Shown here: piece by piece, positions 1 to 5,736 of the stretch
Position numbering within the stretch: the stretch's first letter is position 1
Layout of the letters: each line of letters opens with the position of its first letter
Source: Candidatus Fermentithermobacillaceae bacterium UBA3951
Lineage (GTDB): Bacteria > Bacillota > Sulfobacillia > Fermentithermobacillales > Fermentithermobacillaceae
Assembly: GCA_002385465.1 (NCBI GenBank)
Contig: DGDN01000066.1
Coordinates: 1 to 5,739, forward strand
Length of the DNA stretch: 5,739 nt
Direction of reading: 5' to 3'
Notes under the pieces: generated by a model
The model's input: the letters and a program-made list of their open reading frames with translations, nothing else
Database searches by the model: none
What the model was told of the DNA's origin: nothing
Program-made: the position numbers and the translations under genes

Positions 1-1
1 G

Positions 2-811
2 AACTGGCTGTGGGCGCGGTGGGAGTATATGTTCTCCCATCCTAGCCTGGACGAGACGAACCTTTCCAGGATCGGCGTATGGGAAGACGACGGCAAGGTA
101 GTGGCACTCGCAACGCATGAGCACGGCACCGGAGCCGCATGGTTCTCGTTCGACAGGGATTACTCGTTCCTGAAGGCGGAGATGCTCGAGTACGCCATGG
201 AGAGCCTATATCGAGTAAATGAGGACGGCACGAGACTCCTCAGGGCCATCATAAGTGACGATGACCTAGAGATGCGTGAGTTCGCCGAAAAACGCGGCTT
301 CACCATGACCGAACGCAGGGACCCCATGTCAGAGTTCAGGGTATCCGGCCCGTTTCCAGAGATCACGGTTCCGGAGGGGTTCTCAATCATAAGCCTGGCC
401 GATGAAAACGAACTCTGGAAGATCGAACGGGTGCTGTGGAGGGGTTTCGACCATCCCGGCGAACCGCCGTCTGACTACATCCCCGGAAGGCTGAAGATGC
501 AGTCCGGACCTACTTTCCGGAAGGACCTGAACATCGTAGTCAAAGCCCCCAACGGTGATTACGTGTCCTACTGCGGCATGTGGTACGACCGGAGCACCGA
601 TTACGCCTATGTAGAACCCGTTGCCACCGACCCGGATTACCGCAGGATGGGCCTCGGAAGAGCAGCCGTACTCGAGGGCATAAGGCGCTGCTTTGCGGAA
701 GGAGCGGCTGTCGCGTACGTGGGAACAACGATGCCCTTCTACCTGAGTATAGGGTTTAAGCCGCTCTTTGAGGCGCACTGGTGGGAGTGGCAGGCGCCCG
801 CCCGCGGCTGA
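2..811 (+). CDS. Tandem-GNAT N-acetyltransferase, 5' end outside the window
   Basis: This is probably an acetyl-CoA-dependent cytoplasmic N-acetyltransferase; the acceptor cannot be told. An ATG lies at 29, but the frame stays open to the window edge, and the nine codons before it (residues NWLWARWEY) fit smoothly onto the GNAT-like N-terminus. The true start is therefore probably upstream and the gene is partial here. Counting from the ATG at 29, residues 1-110 look like a degenerate first GNAT half. Residues 117-256 form the second half, with the acetyl-CoA pyrophosphate-binding motif A at about 196-212 (VATDPDYRRMGLGRA, the R-x-x-G-x-G/A pattern) and a motif-B-like FYLSIGF at 237-243. The product ends WWEWQAPARG before TGA. 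The stop lies at the edge of an inverted repeat. The GNAT family call is strong; the substrate is unknown. Confidence 0.88.
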   Translation, partial: NWLWARWEYMFSHPSLDETNLSRIGVWEDDGKVVALATHEHGTGAAWFSFDRDYSFLKAEMLEYAMESLYRVNEDGTRLLRAIISDDDLEMREFAEKRGFTMTERRDPMSEFRVSGPFPEITVPEGFSIISLADENELWKIERVLWRGFDHPGEPPSDYIPGRLKMQSGPTFRKDLNIVVKAPNGDYVSYCGMWYDRSTDYAYVEPVATDPDYRRMGLGRAAVLEGIRRCFAEGAAVAYVGTTMPFYLSIGFKPLFEAHWWEWQAPARG

Positions 812-874
812 GCGGTCGATAGCACGAAGATTGGACAACTGATGCGCCTCAAGGCGAACGATTTGCGACCGCTC
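810..874. repeat. Nested inverted repeat in the GNAT-DUF5694 spacer
   Basis: Perfect 9-bp arms GAGCGGTCG (810-818) and CGACCGCTC (866-874) are separated by 47 nt. Inside them is a second small hairpin, CGCC-TCAA-GGCG at 845-856. The left arm includes the GNAT stop codon. There is no U-run after the right arm, so a classical intrinsic terminator is not shown. It could be an mRNA 3' structure, a processing site or an operator. The arms are exact, but their function is inferred only. Confidence 0.4.
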
Positions 875-913
875 GCGCCGGTCACGGTGGACCAAGTGCG
901 CGGTGCCCGAGAA

Positions 914-918
914 AGGAG
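914..918 (+). promoter_or_regulatory. Ribosome binding site deciding the DUF5694 start
   Basis: AGGAG at 914-918 sits 8 nt before the ATG at 927. The frame is also open to a GTG at 903, but the Shine-Dalgarno lies inside that longer version, so the ATG at 927 is preferred. A GTG at 924 immediately before the ATG is only 5 nt from the site and is less likely. Confidence 0.7.
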
Positions 919-926
919 TATCAGTG

Positions 927-1757
927 ATGACGCACTCAAACATAAACCCGGCTGACCTTGCAGAGCTATTGGGGATTACAAGACGGGCGCAGGTCCTGCT
1001 CCTGGGAACATACCACTTCAAGTTCTCAACAAACGACATGCTGAAGCCAGAGGTCATCCTGGATATGCTTTCGCCTGAGAAGCAGCGCGAGATAGAGGAA
1101 GTCGTGGATCTCCTTGGGCGCTTCCGCCCGACAAAGATAGCCGTCGAAGTCAAGCTAGACAAGGATGCCTCTCTCAACGCCGACTACCATGCCTACAGGA
1201 AGGGCAAGTTCAACTTAACCCCGTGGGAGGGCCACCAGATAGGCTTCCGCCTCGCAGCGGCGCTGGGCCACGACCGGGTGTACCCCATCGACGTGTTTGG
1301 GCGCCAGTACGAACCCGACGAAAAACTGATAGAATACGCCCGCGCAAGGCTCGGCCCCAAGGGTGCGGACATCCCGGTCGACAAGCTCTTCTTCACTCTC
1401 TTTGATGACTGCGTCGCCTCTTTCGAGCGCATCTACAGGAGTGAAGAGCAGCACATGGCATCCCATTCACTAAGGGAGCACCTTCGGTTCCTGAACTCGC
1501 CAGAGAGGACCGCCCTCAACCACGCAGTTTACCTTGCGTGGGCGGATTCGGAACCGGGAGACTACACACTCCCGGACTGGATCTCGGGATGGTGGTACAA
1601 CCGGAACCTTAGGATCTTCTCGAACATAAAGCGCATAACCGAGTCGCCTGACGACCGGATACTGGTAATCATCGGGGCAGGACATATCCCGATACTGAGA
1701 CACGCCGTCGAGAACTCGCCGAAGCACGAGCTGGCAGAGGTAGCAGACTACTTGTGA
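927..1757 (+). CDS. DUF5694 domain protein, possible TraB/Tiki/EreA-like hydrolase
   Basis: The product is 276 aa from the ATG at 927, with no signal peptide or membrane segment, so it is probably cytoplasmic. It resembles DUF5694 proteins, whose N-termini carry an LLGT(Y/F)HF signature. Visible landmarks are LLLGTYHF at 24-31, KIAVE at 70-74, EGHQIGFRLA at 101-110, YPID at 119-122, GWWYNRN at 221-227 and IIGAGHIPILRH at 248-259. A GxxH near the N-terminus, a Glu after a hydrophobic strand and a GxGH near the C-terminus recall the EreA/ChaN/TraB/Tiki superfamily, some members of which are metal-dependent hydrolases. Enzymatic activity is therefore plausible but inferred; no substrate is evident. 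The gene is 115 bp downstream of the GNAT gene on the same strand and could be co-transcribed. Its last 10 bp overlap the convergent isomerase remnant. Confidence 0.8.
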   Translation: MTHSNINPADLAELLGITRRAQVLLLGTYHFKFSTNDMLKPEVILDMLSPEKQREIEEVVDLLGRFRPTKIAVEVKLDKDASLNADYHAYRKGKFNLTPWEGHQIGFRLAAALGHDRVYPIDVFGRQYEPDEKLIEYARARLGPKGADIPVDKLFFTLFDDCVASFERIYRSEEQHMASHSLREHLRFLNSPERTALNHAVYLAWADSEPGDYTLPDWISGWWYNRNLRIFSNIKRITESPDDRILVIIGAGHIPILRHAVENSPKHELAEVADYL

Positions 1758-2086
1758 TCCGGGTGCATATCCGGTAAGGGCAACGCCGGTGAAGATGATG
1801 GACCGGCGGCAGGACAGGCAAATAGTCCTCTCTGGATCAGCCAGCGGAGGCTCTCCTCTGCATTGCACTCCAGTACAAGGGCCTGCACGTCCGCCTTATC
1901 CAGCAGTGCTTCTATGACCGCGACCATATCTAGCACGCCTCTGCCGAGTGGCCAGTGCTTATCTTCCATACCGTCGTTATTGTGAAGGTGCACGTGCCCT
2001 ATACGCTTCCCCAGGATGCTAATCCATTGGTCCAGGCTGATGGGTGAGTTGCAGCCTGCATGCCCGACATCGAGGCAGATCCTCAA
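1748..2086 (-). pseudogene. C-terminal remnant of sugar phosphate isomerase/epimerase
   Basis: The fragment encodes the C-terminal part of a xylose-isomerase-like TIM barrel (AP endonuclease family 2 fold; sugar phosphate isomerase/epimerase). Residues counted from the TTG at 2086 show ICLDVGHA at 3-10, IGHVHLHNNDG at 29-39, PLGRGVLDM at 46-54 and VLECNAEESLRWL at 71-83. These are the late-barrel metal-ligand strands and the terminal catalytic Glu region. Relatives are about 250-290 aa. The first roughly 150 residues are absent, including the early His and Glu ligands, and only 78 bp separate this fragment from the neighbouring gene. No start codon with a Shine-Dalgarno is visible; the frame runs back only to a TGA at 2156-2158. 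Residues 89-112 are Pro/Ser-rich and look like read-through past the usual C-terminus. It is almost certainly non-functional as an isomerase. Confidence 0.75.
1784..1808 (+). terminator. Weak hairpin after DUF5694, possible terminator
   Basis: A perfect 7-bp inverted repeat, CGCCGGT (1784-1790) and ACCGGCG (1802-1808), encloses an 11-nt loop and begins 27 nt after the DUF5694 stop. No T-tract follows on the + strand, so factor-independent termination is doubtful. It also lies within the non-conserved tail of the opposite-strand isomerase remnant. Confidence 0.25.
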
Positions 2087-2164
2087 GCGATGTACGGCTC
2101 GGTTGGTCTGGACCTCACTCGCGGTAGACAGCCGGGTTCCTTGCGGACACGGCCTTCAGGCTGT

Positions 2165-2821
2165 TCAGCCGCGTTTCACGAATATCCTCAGGACCGTCTT
2201 CATCTTGTCGGGTTCGGTACGTCGGGGATCGCTTAGGTAGATCTCCCGGTGATTCCTGCCGGTCCGAACGAGACCTTGAGAAGCGCAGAACTCTTCCATC
2301 TTCGCGAAGCTCTGTGCTTCCGTATCGTAAGAACCGATATGGGTCATCTGCACGGAGAGCCCGTCCGTTATGGTCTCCAGCGACGTTCTCGAAACATCGG
2401 GCGCGCCCTTCTTCTTCGCAACCGTCTCTTTGACCAGGTCAAAGATCTCCGACGTAACGAAGTCGGGCTGGCGGATCATGAGATGCCAGACTAACCTGTC
2501 TTTGTCTAGAGGCGAGCCGGGTCCCGGGCCACCGCTGTCCCCAGAGTCCATGCCGTGAGCGTCGAGGTCCCAGAGCCCTTCCAGTGGAAACACTGAGTAC
2601 TCCACGTAGCCTTCAGGCCGGATGCCCTTTTTGGGGAGCATCTTGATACCGTAGGAAACCGAGTACAGGGCCTCAACCGCGCTCTGGAACTCGGGGTTCT
2701 CATTGGGATTTCCGCGTCCACGGATCGTGACGTACAGCGCCGGCGGCACATCGATCAGGACGGGGGTTGCCGGCGGGAAGTAGAGACTCTTGAAGTCTTT
2801 CTTGTAGTCCAGGCCTTTCAT
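2165..2821 (-). CDS. GyrI-like small-molecule-binding domain protein (SAV2435 type)
   Basis: The product is 218 aa from the ATG at 2821 and lacks a DNA-binding domain, so it is a stand-alone GyrI-like (AraC effector-binding, tandem SHS2) protein, probably cytoplasmic. Family landmarks are PVLIDVPPALYVTIRGRGNP at 20-39, ALYSVSYGIK at 51-60, GYVEYSVFPLEGLWDLD at 71-87, WHLMIRQPDFV at 112-122, MTHIGSYDTE at 159-168 and HREIYLSDPRRTEPDKMKT at 191-209. Glu168 in the H-x-G-x-Y-x-x-E motif is conserved in relatives; some members of this family are reported to bind or hydrolyse hydrophobic small molecules. Residues 88-107 form a Gly/Pro/Asp-rich loop that seems longer than usual. A longer ATG start at 2878 is possible, but the strong GGAAGGAG site favours 2821. 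The gene is divergent from the EamA gene; the isomerase remnant lies downstream. Confidence 0.87.
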   Translation of the reverse strand: MKGLDYKKDFKSLYFPPATPVLIDVPPALYVTIRGRGNPNENPEFQSAVEALYSVSYGIKMLPKKGIRPEGYVEYSVFPLEGLWDLDAHGMDSGDSGGPGPGSPLDKDRLVWHLMIRQPDFVTSEIFDLVKETVAKKKGAPDVSRTSLETITDGLSVQMTHIGSYDTEAQSFAKMEEFCASQGLVRTGRNHREIYLSDPRRTEPDKMKTVLRIFVKRG

Positions 2822-2829
2822 TCGCAACA

Positions 2830-2837
2830 CTCCTTCC
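2830..2837 (-). promoter_or_regulatory. Strong ribosome binding site for the GyrI-like gene
   Basis: Read on the - strand, GGAAGGAG at 2837-2830 lies 8 nt before the ATG at 2821. It chooses that start over the in-frame ATG at 2878, whose extra 19 residues are Pro/Glu-rich and unlike the family N-terminus. Confidence 0.75.
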
Positions 2838-2968
2838 GGCGCGCTATTTGGGGGATCGGGCTCCTGCCTTTCTTCCATAGGCCGAGCCCCCCGTCATCAC
2901 GGGAGCACTATTCGTTGCCCCCACTGGCGAGTACCTTCTCCACCAAGAGAGGCAAACTCGCGACCCTC

Positions 2969-2989
2969 TATACTTTCAGACCATATACT
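2969..2989 (+). promoter_or_regulatory. Two TATACT boxes in the divergent intergenic region
   Basis: Two identical -10-like hexamers, TATACT at 2969-2974 and 2984-2989, lie 15 bp apart. They fall in the only AT-rich patch between the divergent GyrI-like and EamA genes. Neither has a good TTGACA-type -35 at 16-18 bp, so promoter function for the EamA gene is tentative. Confidence 0.28.
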
Positions 2990-3040
2990 GCTAAGCTGTC
3001 TGTTATGGTTGAGCCGGAGATCTGCCGGCAGAGTCGTGGC

Positions 3041-3048
3041 GGAAGGGG
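3041..3048 (+). promoter_or_regulatory. Ribosome binding site for the EamA gene (GTG start)
   Basis: GGAAGGGG at 3041-3048 ends 8 nt before the GTG at 3057. Translation from this GTG gives a short polar head followed at once by the first EamA membrane helix, as expected. The frame also extends to a TTG at 3009, but that adds a polar leader with no support. Confidence 0.6.
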
Positions 3049-3056
3049 CTTCATCG

Positions 3057-3967
3057 GTGCAATCCAACAAAACGGTTATTCTGACATCCGTCCTGGTGCC
3101 TCTCTTCTGGTCGCTGGTATTCCCGCTGTCCAAGATAGTCCTCTCGGAACTACCTCCGCTGACGGTAGTATCCCTCCGCTATTCACTGGGAGCAGCATTC
3201 CTCACCCTGGTTGCGCTTATCGGCCGCAAAGGACGTGAAACCGGGGGCTTGCTGCACACCAAGTGGCCTTCCATGCTGGCTCTCGGATTCGTGGCAGTAC
3301 TCTCCAACGCGAGCAGGTAGTTGGGCTGAGCTACTCTTCCGCGGCCGCAGGAACGATCATCGCATCAACGGCGCCCATCTACGCGGCGCTGCTCGGAGCC
3401 CTACTCCTTAGAGAAAGGATCACTGCCAATCAGATAGTGGGGCTACTTCTGTCATTGGCCGGGGTAATAGGCATTACGCTGGCGGATAGCGACAGTTCCG
3501 GAGGAAACAGCCCGCTCGGTACGGCCCTCATGTTTATGGGAGCGATATCTTATGCCATGTACACCGTCCTGGGAAAGAAGTAGGACGCTTCCTCGGTGCC
3601 GGTGCTTGCCGTAAGCACGGGCCTCGGCGTCATTCCGTTCTTGGCCGTGGCCGCGGCGACCGAGCCATTCGGCCCGTCGCTGGCAGCGGCATCTCCGCAG
3701 ACGTGGCTAAACCTTATCGCCCTCGGCGTCCTACCCACGGGAGTAGCAGTAATCTGGTACTTCATGCTGGTCTCGAAGTTGGGAGCGACACGTGCCTCGT
3801 GTGTCTCCTACCTCGTCCCTGTCTTCGGGCTTGTTCAGTCCAGCGTGCTTTTGAGGGAGCATCTGAGCCCTGGGCTCCTGCTGGGAGGTCTGGCATCTCT
3901 GGCGGGGGTGGCGCTGGCACAGTATCAGGGCAAGCCTGAGGTTGATAAAGAGGCGTTATCTGCTTAG
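3057..3967 (+). pseudogene. EamA/DMT-family transporter broken by frameshift and internal TAG
   Basis: This is a drug/metabolite transporter superfamily inner-membrane protein with two EamA domains, about 303 codons in total, the usual length. The first reading frame (3057 to about 3314) gives the first helices, including LFWSLVFPLSK and LRYSLGAAFL. The family sequence resumes in another frame from about 3317 (VVGLSYSSAAAGTIIASTAP, then LLLRERITANQIVGLLL). The shift equals loss of one base, or gain of two. That frame meets TAG at 3581-3583 after YTVLGKK, then continues unbroken for 127 codons. This last part includes GVLPTGVAVIWYFML, SYLVPVFGLVQSSVLLREHL and LASLAGVALAQY, up to the true stop TAG at 3965. 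Sequence on both sides of each lesion is well conserved, so decay is recent or these are sequencing errors. The substrate is unknown. The 3' end overlaps the convergent SLC13 gene by 12 bp. Confidence 0.85.
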
Positions 3968-5371
3968 CAACCCCAGGTAGCGCCAATAAGGTATCGATGC
4001 GAGGACGACCAGCACGGCGCACACCGATGCCACGAGCGACATCAGCGTAGCTTTCTTCTGCCCGCACAGCCGGCCGTGCACGGCCTGGTTGGATACCAGG
4101 TAGACATCGTTTTGGAACGGCAGCAGCCATATTGACTGAACCATCATGTGAGTCGCGATGCCCACCGTCCACGGGCTGATGCCGGCCGCGGCCGCCACAG
4201 GAGAAAGGGTCAGCACCATGATGGTCACAACGGCAAAATCGCTAATCACGAATTGCCTCAGGATGAAGACGACCAGCATGAGGGCCAGGAAGAACAGCAC
4301 GGGTTGCCGCGAAATCGGAGCGAACACCGGCTGCAGCAGTGTGCCGAGCCACGAGTCGACGCCGAGATACGGGAGGACTTCTGAAAGATTCAGCGTGAAG
4401 CCGGCGTAGATCAGCCCGGTCCAAGATATCTTCTTCTGAAAAGAGTCTCGGGTCAGGACACCGCTCGCGCTCAGGAAAACCACTCCGGCCAAAGCCACGG
4501 CGGCAGCGTCTATGCCGTGCAGGGGCTGGGTCACCCACAGGAGCAGGGTCGCACCGAGGGTCCCAAGGGTTATCTTCTCACTACGTCCCAAAGGACCGAG
4601 GGCCTTGATCTCACGATCAAGGTACTCACGGGAAAGAACCGCGACCTTTTTGGGCCTGCATACCAACAGTATCCCCAACCAGAAAGTGACGAGCACGAGG
4701 GCGATCGTCGGCAGGTACGTAAGGAACCACGAACCCCAGGTGATGCTCGTCCTTAGTTCCTCGGGAAGCACGGCAAGGAGGACGAGATTGGTGACGGTCC
4801 CCGTCATGAAAACGGGTCCCATCAGGGCAAATCCGGCAAACATCGCCATGTACAGCCCGGTCGAGTGGTCTGAGCGGTCTTCGAGGCCCATGGCGTCGGC
4901 TATGCCGAGGACAAAAGGCGCAGCCATAGTGGCTTTTCCGGTTACCGTCGGTAGCGCCGGACCTATGGGGATACCTGCCAGGATGAGCCCGGCGGTCTGT
5001 CCCGCAAACGTGGGAGGCAGGGCGCGGAGCGACAGGAGCGCGGCCCTTCGGAGCAGGCCCGACTCTAGGACGGAGACGCCAAGAGCGAAGGCACCTACAG
5101 TCATCCACCAGCCCGGGGTTGAGAAACACGCAAAGGCGATCTGGAAGGGCACAATCCTGAAGGCGATCAGGCCGACGCCCATTGCCATGGCCACCATGTA
5201 GTCGTCCATGAGGTTCGCGGCCCACGAAACCATCGCCCAGATGAGGAGAGCCACGGCCCGCATAGCCTCCTGGGAAAGCCCCTGCGGAGCAGGCAGCAGT
5301 CCAATCGCAATGCAGGCGCCCGATGTCGCCAGCAATAGCAGGGTACGCCGGGACTTCACCAAACTAGCCAT
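3956..5371 (-). CDS. SLC13/DASS-type permease with atypical signature motifs
   Basis: This is an inner-membrane ion-coupled transporter of 471 aa, a normal length for the divalent anion:Na+ symporter (SLC13) family, with roughly 11-13 hydrophobic segments. After a short basic head (VKSRR) come helices at about 10-28, 38-75 and 90-105. The first re-entrant region follows at 133-155 (GIPIGPAL, TGKATMAAP), then MTGTVTNLVLLAVLP at 189-203. A long cytoplasmic basic linker spans 239-266. The second repeat has LRQFVISDFAVVTIM at 371-385 and LLPFQNDVYLV at 416-426. Where most relatives carry SNT in each re-entrant loop, this protein seems to have TGK (144-146) and SDF (377-379). The substrate (dicarboxylate, sulfate or other) and coupling ion are thus open. 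The ATG at 5371 has no clear Shine-Dalgarno; a stop at 5384-5386 limits extension. It is transcribed toward the EamA pseudogene. Confidence 0.85.
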   Translation of the reverse strand: MASLVKSRRTLLLLATSGACIAIGLLPAPQGLSQEAMRAVALLIWAMVSWAANLMDDYMVAMAMGVGLIAFRIVPFQIAFACFSTPGWWMTVGAFALGVSVLESGLLRRAALLSLRALPPTFAGQTAGLILAGIPIGPALPTVTGKATMAAPFVLGIADAMGLEDRSDHSTGLYMAMFAGFALMGPVFMTGTVTNLVLLAVLPEELRTSITWGSWFLTYLPTIALVLVTFWLGILLVCRPKKVAVLSREYLDREIKALGPLGRSEKITLGTLGATLLLWVTQPLHGIDAAAVALAGVVFLSASGVLTRDSFQKKISWTGLIYAGFTLNLSEVLPYLGVDSWLGTLLQPVFAPISRQPVLFFLALMLVVFILRQFVISDFAVVTIMVLTLSPVAAAAGISPWTVGIATHMMVQSIWLLPFQNDVYLVSNQAVHGRLCGQKKATLMSLVASVCAVLVVLASIPYWRYLGLLSR

Positions 5372-5447
5372 AGCAGCTAGAAGTCAGAACGCCCAGAAGC
5401 AAGTCCGGGCGCATCGATCTGAGTAAGCATGTTAGGCTCCTCACGCA

Positions 5448-5467
5448 AACCATCATCAACCATCATC
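5448..5467. repeat. Perfect tandem pair of a 10-bp unit
   Basis: AACCATCATC is repeated twice without mismatch or gap (5448-5457 and 5458-5467). It lies about 77 bp upstream of the SLC13 start codon, within its probable leader or promoter zone. It could be a slippage product or a double binding site. Confidence 0.5.
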
Positions 5468-5514
5468 TTTGGCGACTTCGGCGGCGGTCGGTCCCATCCC
5501 CGGTGCCCATGCCT

Positions 5515-5538
5515 CTCACGCAGGCGTCGCCTTGTGAG
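5515..5538. repeat. Hairpin with internal loop upstream of SLC13
   Basis: CTCAC (5515-5519) pairs with GTGAG (5534-5538), and inside it AGGC (5522-5525) pairs with GCCT (5529-5532) around a GTC loop; a 2x1 internal loop separates the stems. No T-run follows on either strand, so it is not a standard terminator. Confidence 0.35.
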
Positions 5539-5600
5539 TAAGCATAGCGCAAGTAAGGTGAGTTTGCATCTACGTTCACGAGGGGTTTTGTCCAGAGTGT

Positions 5601-5615
5601 GGAGCCTCGGGCTCC
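5601..5615. repeat. Perfect 6-bp hairpin with 3-nt loop
   Basis: GGAGCC (5601-5606), TCG, GGCTCC (5610-5615) forms a compact GC-rich hairpin in the non-genic right end. It lacks a T-tract. Its role is unknown. Confidence 0.35.
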
Positions 5616-5685
5616 GTCAAGATCATCAAGTAAGGCCCCAAGCACACCTGCCCGGATCTTGCGAGTTTTGCAGCGCGATTTGTCT

Positions 5686-5736
5686 GGCTTTGTGGGCACC
5701 ACGGCCACTTCTTCAGGCTTTGTGTGCACTACGGCC
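5686..5736. repeat. 30-bp-period direct repeat at the right edge
   Basis: The 21-bp stretch at 5686-5706 recurs at 5716-5736 with 19 of 21 identical bases (differences at 5695/5725 and 5700/5730). Period 30 is a multiple of three, and on the - strand both copies encode a VV-x-TKP unit. The second copy ends three bases before the window edge, so more copies may lie outside. Confidence 0.55.

Larger units (their letters stand above)
5420..5545. repeat. Paired short direct repeats upstream of SLC13
   Basis: The 11-mer TGAGTAAGCAT occurs at 5420-5430 and 5535-5545. The 8-mer CTCACGCA occurs at 5440-5447 and 5515-5522. Their order is mirrored (11-mer, 8-mer, 8-mer, 11-mer). They could be binding sites or relics of a small duplication; nothing in the window decides between these. 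Confidence 0.35.

Noticed and set aside
903..926. GTG at 903 as start of the DUF5694 protein.
   Set aside because: The only good ribosome site (914-918) is inside this extension and is correctly spaced for the ATG at 927.
842..955. A small + strand frame starting with ATG at 842, in frame with GNAT past its stop.
   Set aside because: It overlaps the DUF5694 ribosome site and start, has no Shine-Dalgarno of its own and no recognisable homology; GNAT ends naturally at 811.
383..1177. A 264-codon open frame on the - strand across the GNAT and DUF5694 genes.
   Set aside because: It is antisense to two recognised genes, its product is Ser/Arg-rich with no family features, and it arises from the codon bias of the + strand genes.
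2159..2170. Small hairpin GGCT-GTTC-AGCC at the GyrI-like stop codon as a terminator.
   Set aside because: The stem is only 4 bp with no T-tract on the transcribed strand's 3' side; too weak to annotate.
2525..2542. GDSGGP, the trypsin-like serine protease active-site signature, in the GyrI-like protein (residues 94-99).
   Set aside because: It lies in a low-complexity loop of a clear GyrI-like fold; no His or Asp partners or protease domain are present, so it is coincidence.
3581..3583. Recoding of TAG as an amino acid (amber suppression) in the EamA gene.
   Set aside because: TAG is also the terminal stop of this same gene at 3965 and of the isomerase remnant, and a separate frameshift already breaks the gene, so mutation or error is simpler.
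4512..5201. A 229-codon open frame on the + strand, plus a long second frame on the - strand, inside the SLC13 gene.
   Set aside because: Products are Arg/Pro-rich shadows of a long GC-rich membrane-protein gene whose own frame has clear transporter features.
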